Source: a bacterium
GTDB lineage: Bacteria; 4484-113; JAGGVC01
NCBI GenBank assembly: GCA_039961635.1
Contig: JABRWB010000072.1
Coordinates: 1-6,369 of the forward strand
DNA: 6,369 bases
Reading direction: 5' to 3'
Position 1 is the first letter of the stretch. Each line of letters begins with the position of its first letter. Below, in pieces: positions 6,337-6,369 of this stretch. Made by a program: the position numbers and the translations under genes. The notes beneath the pieces are model-generated. The model saw only the letters and a list, made by a program, of their open reading frames with translations, was not told the DNA's origin and did not search any database.

Positions 6337-6369
6337 CGGCCGCGCCCCCTCCCGCCCCAACTCCCTACT

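Noticed and set aside
5716-6360. Minus-strand frame of 214 codons at the right end
   Set aside because: It is antisense to the conserved Mod C-terminus with no recognisable product or ribosome binding site.
6336-6369. Possible terminator after mod
   Set aside because: The sequence is C-rich with a GCGGCCGC palindrome at 6336-6343, but I see no stem-loop followed by a T run, and only 33 bp remain.

Overview
The window holds a compact two-gene restriction-modification (R-M) operon on the plus strand and, diverging from it on the left, the start of a heavy-metal transporter gene on the minus strand. Shine-Dalgarno sites, sigma70-like promoter hexamers and dense gene packing indicate a bacterium. 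I cannot name the lineage. By hand count the transporter start is very GC-rich (75% in 241-300), most sampled stretches of the methyltransferase gene are about 57-70%, and parts of the restriction gene and the centre of the methyltransferase gene are nearer 40-50%. That pattern suits an R-M system acquired by transfer and itself mosaic.

Layout. 1-441 (minus): N-terminus of a heavy-metal P-type ATPase, with one HMA metal-binding domain carrying GMCCAEE, then a Gly/Ala/Asp-rich linker built from tandem in-frame repeats that runs off the left edge. 442-518: a 77-bp divergent intergenic region with back-to-back candidate promoters sharing bases; the leftward one would give a leaderless mRNA starting at the GTG codon. 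519-3569 (plus): a 1016-aa Res-type protein, an SF2 helicase with a C-terminal PD-(D/E)xK-like nuclease. 3553-6336 (plus): a 927-aa beta-class N6-adenine Mod-type methyltransferase, overlapping res by 17 bp and preceded by a near-consensus ribosome binding site. 6337-6369: C-rich sequence in which I see no gene or terminator.

How the genes work together. Mod should methylate one strand of an asymmetric target and supply sequence recognition to the complex. Res should use ATP to move or switch on unmodified DNA and cut it. The architecture is type III-like, closest in my memory to the family named BPTD_3080 restriction endonucleases with their long partner methyltransferase. It differs from classical EcoP1I/EcoP15I operons in gene order (res first) and in the long C-terminal extension of Mod.

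Most worth a second look: a sharp AT-rich block in mod that coincides with the predicted target recognition domain, suggesting specificity swapping; the res-before-mod order with a much stronger ribosome binding site for mod; a nuclease motif in Res lacking the usual lysine, with a PD...EIK string in the Mod C-terminus; and the repeat-built linker of the metal ATPase. I found no clearly novel multi-gene system beyond this R-M operon.
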